Below, one piece after another: positions 33,501-42,440 of a DNA stretch of 55,842 nt. Position numbers and translations under genes: made by a program. Under the pieces are notes generated by a model. It did no database searches, was not told the DNA's origin, and was given only the letters and a program-made list of their open reading frames with translations. The stretch is from JAKJEP01 sp964580995. Lineage in GTDB: Bacteria > Planctomycetota > Phycisphaerae > Sedimentisphaerales > SM23-30. How positions within the stretch are numbered: the first letter of the stretch is position 1; each line of letters begins with the position of its first letter. The DNA lies in contig CAZOMV010000026.1 of assembly GCA_964580995.1 (NCBI GenBank), positions 1 through 55,842 on the forward strand, written 5' to 3'.

Positions 33501-33733
33501 CCATCGGCGCCCACGGTCACCGCTACTGAATGACGCCCGACATTCAGGTTGGGGGCCGGAACCCAGATTTCAGGCATTCCCTCCTCCAGCCATTGTTCCG
33601 CAAACAGGGCAAAATCCGCTATATCCACCCGACAATCTCCCGTGAAATCCATCGTGGGGCAATTTGCTAAGACCGGTTGAAACCCAAAAACACAACAACC
33701 GACAACCGCCGCGAATTTCACTGGCCTGTTCAT
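30578..33733 (-). CDS. Large surface protein: dockerin, Kelch, beta-helix and LamG domains
   Basis: The protein has 1,051 residues. The ATG follows GGAGGTG. A signal peptide (ending VLA, about residue 23) is followed at once by one dockerin-like F-hand (MDFTGDCRVDIADFALFAEQWL, about 28-49). Residues 58-350 are about six Kelch repeats (units such as IYAIGGMNAVV..MERYDPETDTW). Residues about 360-700 start with FYVDDTATGANDGSGWTDAY and form a right-handed beta-helix of the choice-of-anchor-Q type. Residues 735-905 are a LamG/concanavalin-like domain (LTHWDLNEGSST..). The last 110 residues resemble a PKD-like domain (NQPPVSNAGPDRSI). It is likely a cell-surface adhesin or polysaccharide-binding protein. 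It is convergent with the hydrolase at 30545. Confidence 0.88.
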   Translation of the reverse strand: MNRPVKFAAVVGCCVFGFQPVLANCPTMDFTGDCRVDIADFALFAEQWLEEGMPEIWVPAPNLNVGRHSVAVTVGADGLIYAIGGWAGPGNLHDTVEAFSEASQSWQWQPEMKLPYVISDAGAVTDSSGCIWLVGGGNNQQQFASVLKYDPKNPDAGWQPQAPLQTPRGGMGIAIAQDDTIYVFGGGNSSGYLKTAEKYDPAVGEWVFIQPMQEERYIPGHAIDDRGRIYAIGGMNAVVPTDGELQTMERYDPETDTWQYLPSIPDRPHAGPAAFFLKGRIWIVGGWDNDMLSSCWIFDTSTDTWMSEPGPALYEGRVCAGAARSQSCTVYLVGGQASAGAATAHVAMMATECPCPHVFYVDDTATGANDGSGWTDAYTSLQSALAAAGSGDEIWVAEGTYKPTHKVGGSGDRYRTFQLKNGVALYGGFSGIETNRDQRDWRVHQTILSGDRAGNDNDTINLNEPTRQDNGYHVVLGADGSYLDGFIITGGNANGSTWQVNEGGGMQNQTVIGAVYKIANCTFTKNTAVAGAGMFNWASDDTKIINCIFSGNTTQLDGGGIFNASCNAEISNCLFVGNQSRSGGGMANSTSAPNLTNCTFSGNSADQRGGGIVNDNTFQGKSPTLTNCIVWGNRVPVDPQISNTSGANAVVSYSDVEGGWAGYANINADPLFNRDPSPGSDNIWGTADDDFGDLRLQSGSPCINTGNGALAADIAEDLDGNPRICGGSDLSIGLLTHWDLNEGSSTVIHDDSGNGYQGDIYGAAWDSGKFGGGLSFVGTEHDYAEIPNTSGLHLQSGLTLSAWVRFTAFNYDTLIVGKHDAGTSNGYFLGIRDNTFAFYVGGDPRIMTSQTWNDGRWHHVAGTYDGIHMKLYIDSNLKVEGDFAYLTTNTVNIRMGTVKNAPSSSPYWLTATIDEIHIYDRPLSPGEICELARAGAVDMGAYERCNQPPVSNAGPDRSIRRRQQHTTIIHGLAADADGDLLQYSWWEGQVELLPWTDVGSQGQADLNLGAFMNELKPGVHPLTLKVREKTDPPGPAVSDRMILTIEKGTSA

Positions 33734-34024
33734 GGTACACCTCCATCAAACAAAGGCTGACATTATACTGTCAAAAAACGCTGTTTTTCTGTTCGCCGAA
33801 TTGAATGGTTCACATGATATCTGTAAGAACATTAACCGCTGAAGATATTCATATTGTAACCAACGGCAATTCTTTTGTAAAGTATTTTTCGCCCCTGTCT
33901 TCAAGGCCCCTGATTTTACCTGGCAGCAAATGAAATAAAAACCTACTTGCCAAAGGGAGCGGTTTGGCTTACAGTAGCCGGTAAGAGTAATGAATGATGG
34001 GGAAGGAGTTTTTAGGAGTGATAA
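33734..34024. promoter_or_regulatory. Divergent control region between the Kelch and HEAT-lipoprotein genes
   Basis: On the minus strand, TATAAT (33767-33762) lies within an inverted repeat TGACA-TTATAC-TGTCA, which could be an operator; its -35 is poor. The rest is AT-rich. On the plus strand, AGGAGTG precedes the gene at 34025, but no clear promoter was found. Confidence 0.35.
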
Positions 34025-34732
34025 ATGCTCTATTTTACAAGGATTACGAATATTCCGATTATCCTGCTGGTGCTGGGGATCTCCGGCTGTGTAACGGTAA
34101 AGGAAGAGCCGGAGAATCCGGTGGCGGCGTGGGTATTGAAGCTGCTGCCGGATAGCCCGCAGGTGCGCCGGCAGAAACTGATGGAACGGCTGGGCAGTGC
34201 GGATGCGGATCAGCGGCGGCAGGGAGTCCTGATGCTGAGTGAGGGGGATGCGCCGAGCTGGGACGCGACGGCGAAGATTTTACGGATCATGGCGCGGGGG
34301 GATGTGGACGGCCAGGTGCGGGCGGCGGCGGTGCACGTGCTGGTGAAGAATTATGCGATCGAGAATATTATGGATGTTTTGAAGGATACGGCCGGGGATA
34401 AGATCCCGCTGGTGCGCCGGGAGACGCTGGAGGGGGTGAGCCGGCGTCAGGAAAACGATGCGATGGAGATCCTGCTGGTGATGCTGGAGAAGGATGAGGA
34501 ACGAGCGATCCGGTCGCGGGCGGCGGCGGTGCTGGCGAAATACCCGCATCGCAAGGTGGTTCGGAGCCTGGTGACCGGACTGGAGGATTCGGAGTTTGCG
34601 GTATCCTATCAGGCGCGGGAGTCGCTGAAGAAGCTGACGGGCAAGGATTTTGGCTATGATGTCAGGGAGTGGCAAAGCTGGCTGGCGGCGACGGAAGATC
34701 CGTTCACGGCGCTGGCAGGGGACTATGAATGA
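34025..34732 (+). CDS. HEAT-repeat lipoprotein
   Basis: The protein has 235 residues. The lipobox LGISGC (Cys22) follows an N-terminal hydrophobic segment. Residues 50-215 consist of four or five HEAT/PBS-lyase-type helix pairs (QRRQGVLMLSEGDAPSWD; VRAAAVHVLVKNYAIENI; IRSRAAAVLAKYPHRKVV). Such arrays serve as protein-binding scaffolds. It is in tandem with the dehydrogenase at 34767, with a 34-bp gap. Confidence 0.82.
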   Translation: MLYFTRITNIPIILLVLGISGCVTVKEEPENPVAAWVLKLLPDSPQVRRQKLMERLGSADADQRRQGVLMLSEGDAPSWDATAKILRIMARGDVDGQVRAAAVHVLVKNYAIENIMDVLKDTAGDKIPLVRRETLEGVSRRQENDAMEILLVMLEKDEERAIRSRAAAVLAKYPHRKVVRSLVTGLEDSEFAVSYQARESLKKLTGKDFGYDVREWQSWLAATEDPFTALAGDYE

Positions 34733-34766
34733 AAAGTAAAAATCAAAAATAAGGATTTGAAATTAG

Positions 34767-35732
34767 ATGCAGGCAATTGTGATAAAGGATGGAGCGGTGA
34801 GTTACCGGGAGTCGTACCCGGAGCCGGTGCTGGAGCCGGAGGAAGTCTTGGTGCGGGTGGATCTGGCGGGGATTTGCTCAACCGATCTGGAGATTGTAAA
34901 GGGGTATATGCAGTTTTCGGGGGTGTTGGGGCATGAGTTTGTGGGGACGGTGGTCAAAGGGCCCAAGGATGTGCAGGGCAAACGGGTGGTGGGCGATATC
35001 AATTGCGTTTGCGGCAAATGCGATATGTGTTTATCGGGCTTGAGCAATCATTGCCGGGAGCGCAAGACCATCGGGATCCGGAATCATGACGGGGTGTTTG
35101 CGCACTATGTGGGTTTGCCGCATCGGAATCTGCATGTCCTGCCGGCCAATGTCGAGAATGACGCGGCGATATTTATCGAGCCGTTGGCGGCGGCCCTGCA
35201 GATCGTCAAGCAGGTGCCCATCGAGCCGCGGCAGAAGGTGATGGTGGTGGGCGACGGGCGGCTGGGACTGCTGGCGGTGCAGGTATTGGCGGCGCAGGGG
35301 GGCAAGGGGAAGGTGGTGCTGCTGGGCAAGCATGAAGAGAAATTGCAGTTTTGCGAGAAGCGGGGGATTCAGGGGATTTTGCTGGAGGATATGGTTTTAC
35401 GGCAGGAATGGGATGTGGTGGTGGACTGCACGGGTTCGGCGGATGGTTTCGCCACGGCCTGCAAGCTGGTGCGGCCGCGCGGCAAGCTGGTATTGAAGAG
35501 TACCTTTGCGCCGGGGCCGGCGGTGGATTTATCGCCGCTGGTGGTGGATGAGATCACGCTGATCGGATCGCGCTGCGGGCCGTTTGCCGATGCGATTAAC
35601 GCCCTGGCGGCCACTCAGGTGGTGGTCAACGGCTTGATTACCGCGCGGTTTCATCTGGCGGACGGGGTGTCGGCATTGAAGAAGGCGGCGGACTCGGATC
35701 AGATCAAAGTGGTCCTGGATATGAAGATGTAA
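34767..35732 (+). CDS. Zinc-dependent alcohol dehydrogenase (MDR family)
   Basis: The protein has 321 residues. The catalytic zinc ligands are C37 (AGICSTDLE) and H56-E57 (VLGHEFVG). The structural zinc knuckle is C80, C82/C85, C88 and C96 in NCVCGKCDMCLSGLSNHC. The nucleotide-binding motif is VGDGRLG (161-167). The length is slightly below the usual 340-350. It belongs to the threonine/sorbitol-dehydrogenase-like group, but the substrate is not clear. It is likely in an operon with its neighbours on both sides (34 bp upstream, 18 bp downstream). Confidence 0.92.
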   Translation: MQAIVIKDGAVSYRESYPEPVLEPEEVLVRVDLAGICSTDLEIVKGYMQFSGVLGHEFVGTVVKGPKDVQGKRVVGDINCVCGKCDMCLSGLSNHCRERKTIGIRNHDGVFAHYVGLPHRNLHVLPANVENDAAIFIEPLAAALQIVKQVPIEPRQKVMVVGDGRLGLLAVQVLAAQGGKGKVVLLGKHEEKLQFCEKRGIQGILLEDMVLRQEWDVVVDCTGSADGFATACKLVRPRGKLVLKSTFAPGPAVDLSPLVVDEITLIGSRCGPFADAINALAATQVVVNGLITARFHLADGVSALKKAADSDQIKVVLDMKM

Positions 35733-35750
35733 GTTTACCATCGAGACACT

Positions 35751-36509
35751 ATGCGGCGAGTGGAAACCGGTGACATATCGTATTTGCAGTTTGAAGGATT
35801 GGCGGACGAATTGCAGGTAAGGCATGGGGTATCGCTGCGCCGTCCGGTGGAGCTGAATTTTTCCGGCGGGGATCCGGAGGGAAGCCGCCGGAGCCGGGAG
35901 CGGTTTTGTCAGTCGCTGGGATTGCCGCCGGAGCGGCTCAGCCGGTGTAAGCAGGTGCATTCGGGCCGGGTGGCGGTGGTTACGGAGCCGGCTCAATTGG
36001 CGGCGGATACGGACGGGTTGGTGACGAATGTGCGGGGGATTCCTCTGCTGCTGTTGGGAGCGGATTGCCCGCTGCTGATGGCGTATGACCCGGCACGGGT
36101 GGTGCTGGGGCTGTGCCATGCGGGCTGGCGGGGAACGGTGCAGAAGATTGCCTGCCGGATGATCGAGGTGATGGCCGAGGCGTTCGGCAGCCGGGCAGAG
36201 GATCTGCGGGCCGGGATCGGGCCGGGGATTTGCGGGCGATGCTATGAGGTGGGGCAGGAGGTGGCGGATCAGGCGGAGAAGAATCTTAACCATACGGAAA
36301 AATATCTGCATCTTAGAAATAATCATTCTCAGAAGAGCTGGCTGTTTGATCTGGCGGGAGCCAATCGGCAACAACTGCTGGAAGCGGGATTGCAATCGGA
36401 GCGTATTGAAATGAGCGGGTGCTGTACCTTTGAGGAACCGGATTTTCCCTCGTATCGGCGGGAAGGACCGAATACGGGGCGATGGGCATTGCTGGCGGGA
36501 ATGGTGTAG
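35751..36509 (+). CDS. pgeF: Multicopper-like YfiH/PgeF family protein
   Basis: The protein has 252 residues and belongs to the YfiH/LACC1 family. Members combine purine nucleoside phosphorylase or adenosine deaminase activities and, in bacteria, PgeF edits peptidoglycan precursors. Zn ligands are visible as H70 (CKQVHSGRV), C106 (ADCPLL) and H123 (CHAGWRGTV). GIGPGICGRCYEVG and the closing GCCTFEEPDFPSYRRE..NTGR are also typical. No strong ribosome binding site is seen. It is 18 bp downstream of the dehydrogenase. Confidence 0.92.
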   Translation: MRRVETGDISYLQFEGLADELQVRHGVSLRRPVELNFSGGDPEGSRRSRERFCQSLGLPPERLSRCKQVHSGRVAVVTEPAQLAADTDGLVTNVRGIPLLLLGADCPLLMAYDPARVVLGLCHAGWRGTVQKIACRMIEVMAEAFGSRAEDLRAGIGPGICGRCYEVGQEVADQAEKNLNHTEKYLHLRNNHSQKSWLFDLAGANRQQLLEAGLQSERIEMSGCCTFEEPDFPSYRREGPNTGRWALLAGMV

Positions 36510-36544
36510 GAAAATCAAAGAATAAAACTACAGTTTTATAAATT

Positions 36545-37030
36545 TTACACACGAGCCAGCAGGACGACATAATTTTTGCCATATTTTTTGGCGCAGCGGG
36601 GACAGGTGGTATAGAAGAAGTATAGTTTTTGGATTTCCCGGCCCTGGGAGGTAACATAGGTCTGCATTTCCGGAATCCAGGTGCGGATGTTTTTGTAGGG
36701 GCCCTCAAAGACTCTGGATAAGAACGTCCCTGATATTGTGACAGTCTGGGAGTCGGGAACAGATTTACTGACGGCAATATAAACATCCGCACCCCAGAGG
36801 GAGTTTTCATCGGAAAGGACAATGGGTTCCGGGATCAGGGCGCCGGCTTTCTGGATTCGGTCCATATTTTTGCACATGATGCTTCCGAAATTCAGCGGGA
36901 TGTGAAAAAAGCTTATGACGCGATCTTTCAGGAAAAGCCTGTCCTGCCAGGTGATTTCCTTCCGGTCCCAGGGATCCGGATGGAAAGGAGGGCAGCAAAT
37001 CGATTGGGAGGTATCCGATATCTTATTCAT
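36545..37030 (-). CDS. Conserved small protein with CPRC motif, unknown function
   Basis: The protein has 161 residues. The ATG at 37030 has GGAG 8 bp upstream; the longer frame upstream is rejected. It starts MNKISDTSQSICCPPFHPDPW and contains FHIPLNFG, SLWGADVYIAVSK and SGTFLSRVFEGPYK. It ends YFFYTTCPRCAKKYGKNYVV. I recognise this as a conserved bacterial family often labelled 'hydrolase' without experimental support. The CC near the N-terminus and the C-terminal C-x-x-C suggest metal or thiol chemistry. It is cytoplasmic. Confidence 0.78.
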   Translation of the reverse strand: MNKISDTSQSICCPPFHPDPWDRKEITWQDRLFLKDRVISFFHIPLNFGSIMCKNMDRIQKAGALIPEPIVLSDENSLWGADVYIAVSKSVPDSQTVTISGTFLSRVFEGPYKNIRTWIPEMQTYVTSQGREIQKLYFFYTTCPRCAKKYGKNYVVLLARV

Positions 37031-37552
37031 TTTTAAAACTCCAGGAAACGGCCAAAAAAAGGGCCGCGGGGTGCTGTTAGCTGGGGGGGGCAACCAACAG
37101 CGGGAGGGATACCCGCGACCCAAATTGTATAATACATCCTACCGGGACACCCGTCAAGAGAAAGTGAGAATATTTTGTATATGATTTGGCAAATTTTTTT
37201 AAAATCGCAGCCGGTACTATTGGAAATGGTTAAAACGGATATCGGCAGGGCGAAATATTATACAAAATCGGTAAAAAATATTTATAAATATCTATATATA
37301 AAGTACTAAAGAGAATTTACAATTTGTATATATAAATACAAAACTCTGCGGTTTGGATAGGCTGGAAAATCCGGGGGCACGAAATTTTTATCGGTTCATT
37401 CCTATTTTAAATAAGGATCAGCTCCAAATTAGTTGGTGGAAACGATGCTTATGGTTGATATAGGTGTTTTGGATTTATCGTTTTATGCCATCGGCAGGGC
37501 CTGGCATAATAGTGCCACCGAGAAGGAGGATATGGCAATGCTGGTACGCGAA

Positions 37553-37586
37553 CCCGACCAACCCGACCAACCCGACCAATCCGACT
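37553..37586 (+). repeat. 9-bp tandem repeat (CCCGACCAA) about four units
   Basis: Three identical units and one changed one. The same kind of unit, in the reverse orientation, encodes the EPDQPDK tail of the cytochrome gene at 42437-43954. Confidence 0.7.
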
Positions 37587-37769
37587 CACACGACCCCCCG
37601 AGCGCCTTCCTGATACCGTACGGCATGGGGCGGTATCTCACGGTACCACCCATATTTACCCCTGCCGCTGCTTATGCCGGAGGCTTCCATGCGATAAATC
37701 TTTGTATAAATCCTGTTGACACAGCAGATTGTCCAATTTATCATAATAGACTTTTACTGTTTGGTTTGT

Positions 37770-37797
37770 TTGGACAGATGGTAATTTTGACTATAAC
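37770..37797 (+). promoter_or_regulatory. Probable sigma-70 promoter of ppdK
   Basis: TTGGAC (37770-37775), a 16-bp spacer and TATAAC (37792-37797). The predicted leader is about 35 bp. Confidence 0.5.
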
Positions 37798-37837
37798 AAG
37801 AATTTGAATAGATATTTTTCAGAAAGGACATGACAAG

Positions 37838-40555
37838 ATGACGAAGACCCAGAAAATGGTTTATTTTTTCGGCAATGGCAAAGCGGAAGGCAATGCCAAG
37901 ATGCGGATGATTCTTGGCGGCAAGGGGGCGAATCTGGCGGAAATGACGAATCTGGGGATTCCGGTGCCGCCGGGCTTTACGATTGCGACCGAGACCTGCG
38001 ATGCCTATTACAAATCGGGCGGGAAGTGGCCTGGCGATCTGGCCAAACAGGTGGATGTGAATCTGGCAAAGCTGGAAAAGGCGATGAACGCGAAAATTGG
38101 CGATCCGCAGAAACCGCTACTGGTGTCGGTGCGGAGCGGTGCGGCAGCCTCGATGCCGGGGATGATGGATACGGTGCTGAACCTGGGATTGAACGACGAG
38201 GTAATCCGGGGGATTATCGCCAAAACCGGCAATGCCCGGTTTGCCTATGATTCCTACCGCCGGTTTATCGACATGTTCGGCGATGTGGTGATGGGCTGCT
38301 ATCATGAACATTTTGAGGAGGCCATCGAGGCCCTTAAGAAAAAAGTGGGCGTGAAGCTGGACAATGAACTGAACGCCGATCAGCTCAAAGAGCTGGTGGA
38401 GTTGTACAAGGCAGTTTATCAAAAACAGATCGGCAAGCTGTTTCCCCAGGATCCCAGGGAGCAGTTGGAACATGCCATCAATGCGGTGTTCCGCTCGTGG
38501 AATTCGGATCGGGCCAAGAAATACCGGCAGTTGAATAACATCACCGGCCTGCTGGGAACGGCCGTGAATGTGCAGGCGATGGTATTCGGGAATATGGGCG
38601 ATGACTGCGGGACGGGCGTCTGCTTTACCCGCAATCCCAGCACTGGCAAGAAGGAATTCTACGGGGAATTCCTGATGAATGCCCAGGGCGAAGATGTGGT
38701 GGCGGGGATTCGCACGCCGGAACCCATGATTGCTCTAAAAAAGATCAACGCCAAATTGTACAAACAGCTAACGGATACGATGACCCGGCTGGAGAAGCAC
38801 TACAAGGATATGCAGGATATCGAATTTACCATCCAGCAGGGCACCCTGTTCATCTTACAGACCCGCAACGGCAAACGGACTACCGCGGCGGCGCTGAAGA
38901 CCGCCTGCGATATGGTCAAGGAAAAGTTGATTACCAAAAATGAGGCGGTCGGGCGGATTTCGCCGGAACAGTTGGATCAGTTGCTGCATCCGAGTTTCAA
39001 AACGGGCGCTAAAAAGAATGTGGTCGCCAGGGGATTGCCGGCTTCTCCGGGGGCGGCGGTGGGCCAGGTGGTCTTTACCGCTACAGACGCGGAGCACTGG
39101 GAAGAGAAAGGCCACAAAGTAATCCTGTGCCGCATCGAAACCAGTCCGGAAGACATCGGCGGGATGGACGCGGCGGTGGGGATTCTGACGCAGCGGGGCG
39201 GGATGACCTCGCACGCGGCGGTGGTGGCACGCGGCATGGGCCGCTGCTGTGTGGCGGGTGTCTCGGCGATTGCCATCAATTACAAGACCAAAGAAATGAC
39301 CGTCGAGGGCAAAGTGATTAAAGAAGGCGACTGGATCAGTCTGGACGGCTCGACCGGCGAAGTAATGCTGGGCCAGGTGGAGACGATGGAGCCCAAGCTG
39401 AGCGGCGATTTTGCGGTGCTGATGAAGTGGGCGGATGAAATCCGGCAGATCGGGGTGCGGACCAATGCGGACACCCCGGACGATGCCAAACGCGCCCGCG
39501 AGTTCGGCGCCGAAGGCATCGGGTTGTGCCGGACGGAACATATGTTCTTTGAAGGCGAGCGTATCTGGCCGGTGCGGCAGATGATCCTGTCAGCGGAAGA
39601 ATACAAGAAGCTGAAAGAACAGATTGCCGCCTGCGAGGACAGTGCGAAACTGGCAGAATTGAAAAAGGCGTTCGCCAAACCGCAGGAAGAGTTTGAAGGA
39701 GCCTTGAAGGCGCTGCTGCCCTATCAGCGGAGCGACTTCGAAGGGATTTTCGAGGCGATGGCGGGCCTGCCGGTGACGATTCGTCTGCTGGATCCGCCGC
39801 TGCACGAGTTCCTGCCGCAGGATGACAAGAGCCAGGAAGAGATGGCCAAACGGCTGTCGGTTTCGCCGGCCAAGGTGAAGGCGATGGTGGAAGAGCTGCA
39901 CGAGTTCAACCCGATGCTGGGCCATCGCGGCTGCCGGCTGAGCGTGACCTATCCGGAGATCGCGCGAATGCAGGCGCGGGCCATTATGGAAGCGGCGATC
40001 AACGTAAGCAAAAAGAGCCGCAAGAAAGTGGTCCCGGAGATTATGATCCCGCTGGTCGGTACGGTTAAGGAGCTGACGTTTGTCAAGAAGCATGTGATCG
40101 AAGAGATCGAAGCGGTCTTCAAAGAGAAGAAGACCAAGCTGACCTATCTGGTCGGCACGATGATCGAGGTGCCGCGGGCCGCCCTGACGGCGGAAGAGAT
40201 CGCGACGGAAGCGGAATTCTTCAGTTTCGGGACTAATGACCTGACCCAGATGGGCATGGGCTTCAGCCGCGACGACGCGGGCAAGTTCCTCAACGAATAT
40301 ACTAAGCTGGGGATTTACGAGCGGGATCCGTTCCAGTCTCTGGACCAGGTGGGTATCGGCAAGCTGATTCAACTGGGCATCGAAGGCGGCCGCAAGACCA
40401 ACAAGAAACTCAAGGTCGGCATCTGCGGCGAGCACGGCGGCGACCCCGCCAGCATCGGCTTCTGCCACCGGGTGGGCATGAACTACGTGTCCTGTTCCCC
40501 GTTCCGCGTGCCCATCGCGCGGCTGGCCGCGGCCCAGGCAGCTTTGAAGAAGTAA
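37838..40555 (+). CDS. ppdK: Pyruvate, phosphate dikinase
   Basis: The protein has 905 residues, the family's usual length. It interconverts pyruvate + ATP + phosphate and PEP + AMP + pyrophosphate. The N-terminal ATP-grasp part has GGKGANLAEMTNLGIPVPPG. The swivelling His domain has the catalytic His in GGMTSHAAVVARGMGR. The C-terminal PEP/pyruvate TIM barrel has RTEHMFFE and, near the end, GICGEHGGDPASI with the catalytic Cys. AAAGGA precedes the ATG (37838); an ATG at 37829 is followed by a stop. A shared terminator follows. Confidence 0.98.
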   Translation: MTKTQKMVYFFGNGKAEGNAKMRMILGGKGANLAEMTNLGIPVPPGFTIATETCDAYYKSGGKWPGDLAKQVDVNLAKLEKAMNAKIGDPQKPLLVSVRSGAAASMPGMMDTVLNLGLNDEVIRGIIAKTGNARFAYDSYRRFIDMFGDVVMGCYHEHFEEAIEALKKKVGVKLDNELNADQLKELVELYKAVYQKQIGKLFPQDPREQLEHAINAVFRSWNSDRAKKYRQLNNITGLLGTAVNVQAMVFGNMGDDCGTGVCFTRNPSTGKKEFYGEFLMNAQGEDVVAGIRTPEPMIALKKINAKLYKQLTDTMTRLEKHYKDMQDIEFTIQQGTLFILQTRNGKRTTAAALKTACDMVKEKLITKNEAVGRISPEQLDQLLHPSFKTGAKKNVVARGLPASPGAAVGQVVFTATDAEHWEEKGHKVILCRIETSPEDIGGMDAAVGILTQRGGMTSHAAVVARGMGRCCVAGVSAIAINYKTKEMTVEGKVIKEGDWISLDGSTGEVMLGQVETMEPKLSGDFAVLMKWADEIRQIGVRTNADTPDDAKRAREFGAEGIGLCRTEHMFFEGERIWPVRQMILSAEEYKKLKEQIAACEDSAKLAELKKAFAKPQEEFEGALKALLPYQRSDFEGIFEAMAGLPVTIRLLDPPLHEFLPQDDKSQEEMAKRLSVSPAKVKAMVEELHEFNPMLGHRGCRLSVTYPEIARMQARAIMEAAINVSKKSRKKVVPEIMIPLVGTVKELTFVKKHVIEEIEAVFKEKKTKLTYLVGTMIEVPRAALTAEEIATEAEFFSFGTNDLTQMGMGFSRDDAGKFLNEYTKLGIYERDPFQSLDQVGIGKLIQLGIEGGRKTNKKLKVGICGEHGGDPASIGFCHRVGMNYVSCSPFRVPIARLAAAQAALKK

Positions 40556-40578
40556 TCCATCTTACTTCCGTTTAGAAA

Positions 40579-40620
40579 AACAAAAACTCCTCAAGCGTCA
40601 AACCTTGGGGAGTTTTTTTT
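40579..40620. terminator. Bidirectional terminator between ppdK and the thioredoxin gene
   Basis: ACTCCTCAAG pairs with CTTGGGGAGT across a short loop (one wobble). The stem is followed by eight T on the plus strand and preceded by a run of A, so it can serve both convergent genes. Confidence 0.88.
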
Positions 40621-40631
40621 ATCCAATTCAA

Positions 40632-41204
40632 TTAGTCGTTGTGGAGGTTTCGCAGTCGGGTGCTCAGGCGGAGCATAAGTTGGATGCGTTCGACTTCGTT
40701 GAGCCAGTCCTGGAGGGTAGCCTGGAGTTCCTGCTCGTCGGGCAGGAACAGGCCGGTGGAACAGGCGGGGCCGAGCTGCTGGCGGGCGACGGCACGATAG
40801 CGGGTGAGGCTGCGGTCGCCATAGAGGCCGCAGAAGGCGAAATCCTCGGCCAGGAAGAGGACGGTGGGGACCCGATGGCCGGCGTTGATGGCGATGCTGT
40901 CGCGGAGCTGCGGTTCAGCATCGCGGTCGAGGAAGCGGAGGCTGAGGTTGGGGGAAGCTTCCGCAATGCGGGCCAAAAGCGGGCACTGCTGCACACAGTC
41001 GCCGCACCAGAGGCCGCTGACGACCAGAATATTCATCGGGCGAACGAAGGAACGGAGCAGTTCCGTTTGCGGCTGGGAGAGAGCGGCGGCCTGATACACC
41101 TGGGTCCATCGCTGTTTTTGTTCGGGGGTGCCGGTGTTCAGATAATCGGCGTAGGGAAGGCCCTTTTCCAGGAAGATGCTTTTGAGAAATTCCAGATTGA
41201 GCAT
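40632..41204 (-). CDS. Thioredoxin-like protein (Thioredoxin_9 type)
   Basis: The protein has 190 residues. The ATG at 41204 has GGAG 8 bp upstream. The redox motif is W-C-G-D-C in LVVSGLWCGDCVQQCP. No signal peptide is seen, so it is cytoplasmic. The family (PF14595-like) is common beside redox and respiratory genes. It is 27 bp downstream of the membrane oxidase genes and likely in their operon. Confidence 0.85.
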   Translation of the reverse strand: MLNLEFLKSIFLEKGLPYADYLNTGTPEQKQRWTQVYQAAALSQPQTELLRSFVRPMNILVVSGLWCGDCVQQCPLLARIAEASPNLSLRFLDRDAEPQLRDSIAINAGHRVPTVLFLAEDFAFCGLYGDRSLTRYRAVARQQLGPACSTGLFLPDEQELQATLQDWLNEVERIQLMLRLSTRLRNLHND

Positions 41205-41231
41205 AGTAAAATCTCCAGTAATCAATTGAAC

Positions 41232-42440
41232 TTACGATGGGTCCGAATCACGATGCTCTTGCAGGGATGGTGTGCTGACCGGCGTCAGGACCGGCTCTGC
41301 GGCAGCTGGAGGAGGGGCGGATGGTCTGGTTTTGAGAACGAGATATATCATAAAGCCGATGACCAGGAGGCCCGCCACCAGCAAAACGGCAAAGAGGATC
41401 ATCGGCAGAATCTGCGGCTGCACGGTCCAATCGCGGTAGATATCGAAACTGCCGGCCATCTCGCGGGCCAGATAATCGCTGCGCAGTTGCTGGCGGGCCA
41501 TAAGCATCCCGATCATGCCGAAGACCGGCAGTAGCGTGCTAAGGACCAGCCATTTGGTTTCCCGCGGCTTGAGTATGCCGTTGACGGCGGTGAAGAGATT
41601 CAGCACGACAAAGAGCAGGGCGATCATCCAGGCAACGCCGGCGGGAGTGGAGAAGCCGGCCAGATGCCGGAGCATATCGGTGGGAATGCTGATCAGGTAC
41701 CAGGTCCCGAAGATAAGCTGCCAGCCCAGCCCCAGCAGCAGCCAGTGCAGGCCCAGCCGGGCGGCGTGTTCCGCCTGCCGGGCGGGATCGAGAGCGGATG
41801 CGCCGGTGCGGAAACGCCCGATCCAGGCGACAGCCAGGCCGGATATGACCAGTGCCGCGCCGATATTATGAAACAGCCGGGGCAGGAGGATATAATTTTC
41901 TGTGTCGTGGACATGAAGATGGCGGAGTCCCCGCTGGAATTCCAGCCAGTGTTCCGGCTGGATGGCCAGCACCGCATTGTTGGTGAAGATATAAACGATG
42001 GATAGAAACATCAGCGGGACCAAAAGGAGGAAAAGAAAACCCCATCTTCGGTGCCAGGTGAGTTTGGCCAGATAGACGGCGACGAACCCCAGCAGCAGGA
42101 AGCCGAGGCTGGCCAGCCAGAACCAGGCGATGAGGATATTGGCGGTGTAAAAGTAATGGCCGTACAGGGCCTGGGTGAACAGCAGGGGGGCTACCCCGAT
42201 GGTAATGGCCAGGGAGACGAATACCGGCATGGTTTTCAGAATCCGGCTATCGAGCTGCCGGTCCAGATCCGTGGGAGTTTTAAAACGAAGGCGGCGGGCG
42301 CACAGGAAAATTGTGCAGCCCAGAACCACGCCGACCATCAGCAGATGCAGCCAGAAGGTGAAAGTAGAAAGTGCAACCAGCAGCCAGGGCCAGGCGGGCA
42401 GAAAAAGCGGGGAATAGTCAGGAATCGGGACCGGGTTCAT
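41232..42440 (-). CDS. Membrane partner subunit of the bd-superfamily complex
   Basis: The protein has 402 residues with about nine membrane segments. The ATG at 42440 overlaps the previous gene's TGA (ATGA), which sets the start. A His in the second-helix region (FTFWLHLLMVGVVLG) and another in HLHVHDTENYILLPRLFHNIG could be heme ligands. I do not see a cytochrome c motif. The size and placement suit a CydA-like second subunit, as in bd-superfamily oxidases of the type found in Nitrospirota and Planctomycetota. The C-terminus is Pro-rich. Confidence 0.75.
   Translation of the reverse strand: MNPVPIPDYSPLFLPAWPWLLVALSTFTFWLHLLMVGVVLGCTIFLCARRLRFKTPTDLDRQLDSRILKTMPVFVSLAITIGVAPLLFTQALYGHYFYTANILIAWFWLASLGFLLLGFVAVYLAKLTWHRRWGFLFLLLVPLMFLSIVYIFTNNAVLAIQPEHWLEFQRGLRHLHVHDTENYILLPRLFHNIGAALVISGLAVAWIGRFRTGASALDPARQAEHAARLGLHWLLLGLGWQLIFGTWYLISIPTDMLRHLAGFSTPAGVAWMIALLFVVLNLFTAVNGILKPRETKWLVLSTLLPVFGMIGMLMARQQLRSDYLAREMAGSFDIYRDWTVQPQILPMILFAVLLVAGLLVIGFMIYLVLKTRPSAPPPAAAEPVLTPVSTPSLQEHRDSDPS

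Larger units (their letters stand above)
37031..37837. other. AT-rich and repeat-containing spacer before ppdK
   Basis: Around 37170-37240 an ATTTTGTATA/TATACAAAAT inverted pair is separated by about 80 bp. TTTGTAT (37323-37329) and ATACAAA (37336-37342) form a hairpin. A 9-bp unit (CCCGACCAA) repeats about four times at 37555-37585. A motif at 37673-37704 matches 59-87. An open frame at 37433-37807 runs through these and is not credible. Confidence 0.5.

Noticed and set aside
37433..37807. 124-residue frame before ppdK
   Set aside because: It is built from a 9-bp tandem repeat and another dispersed repeat, and it contains the likely ppdK promoter.
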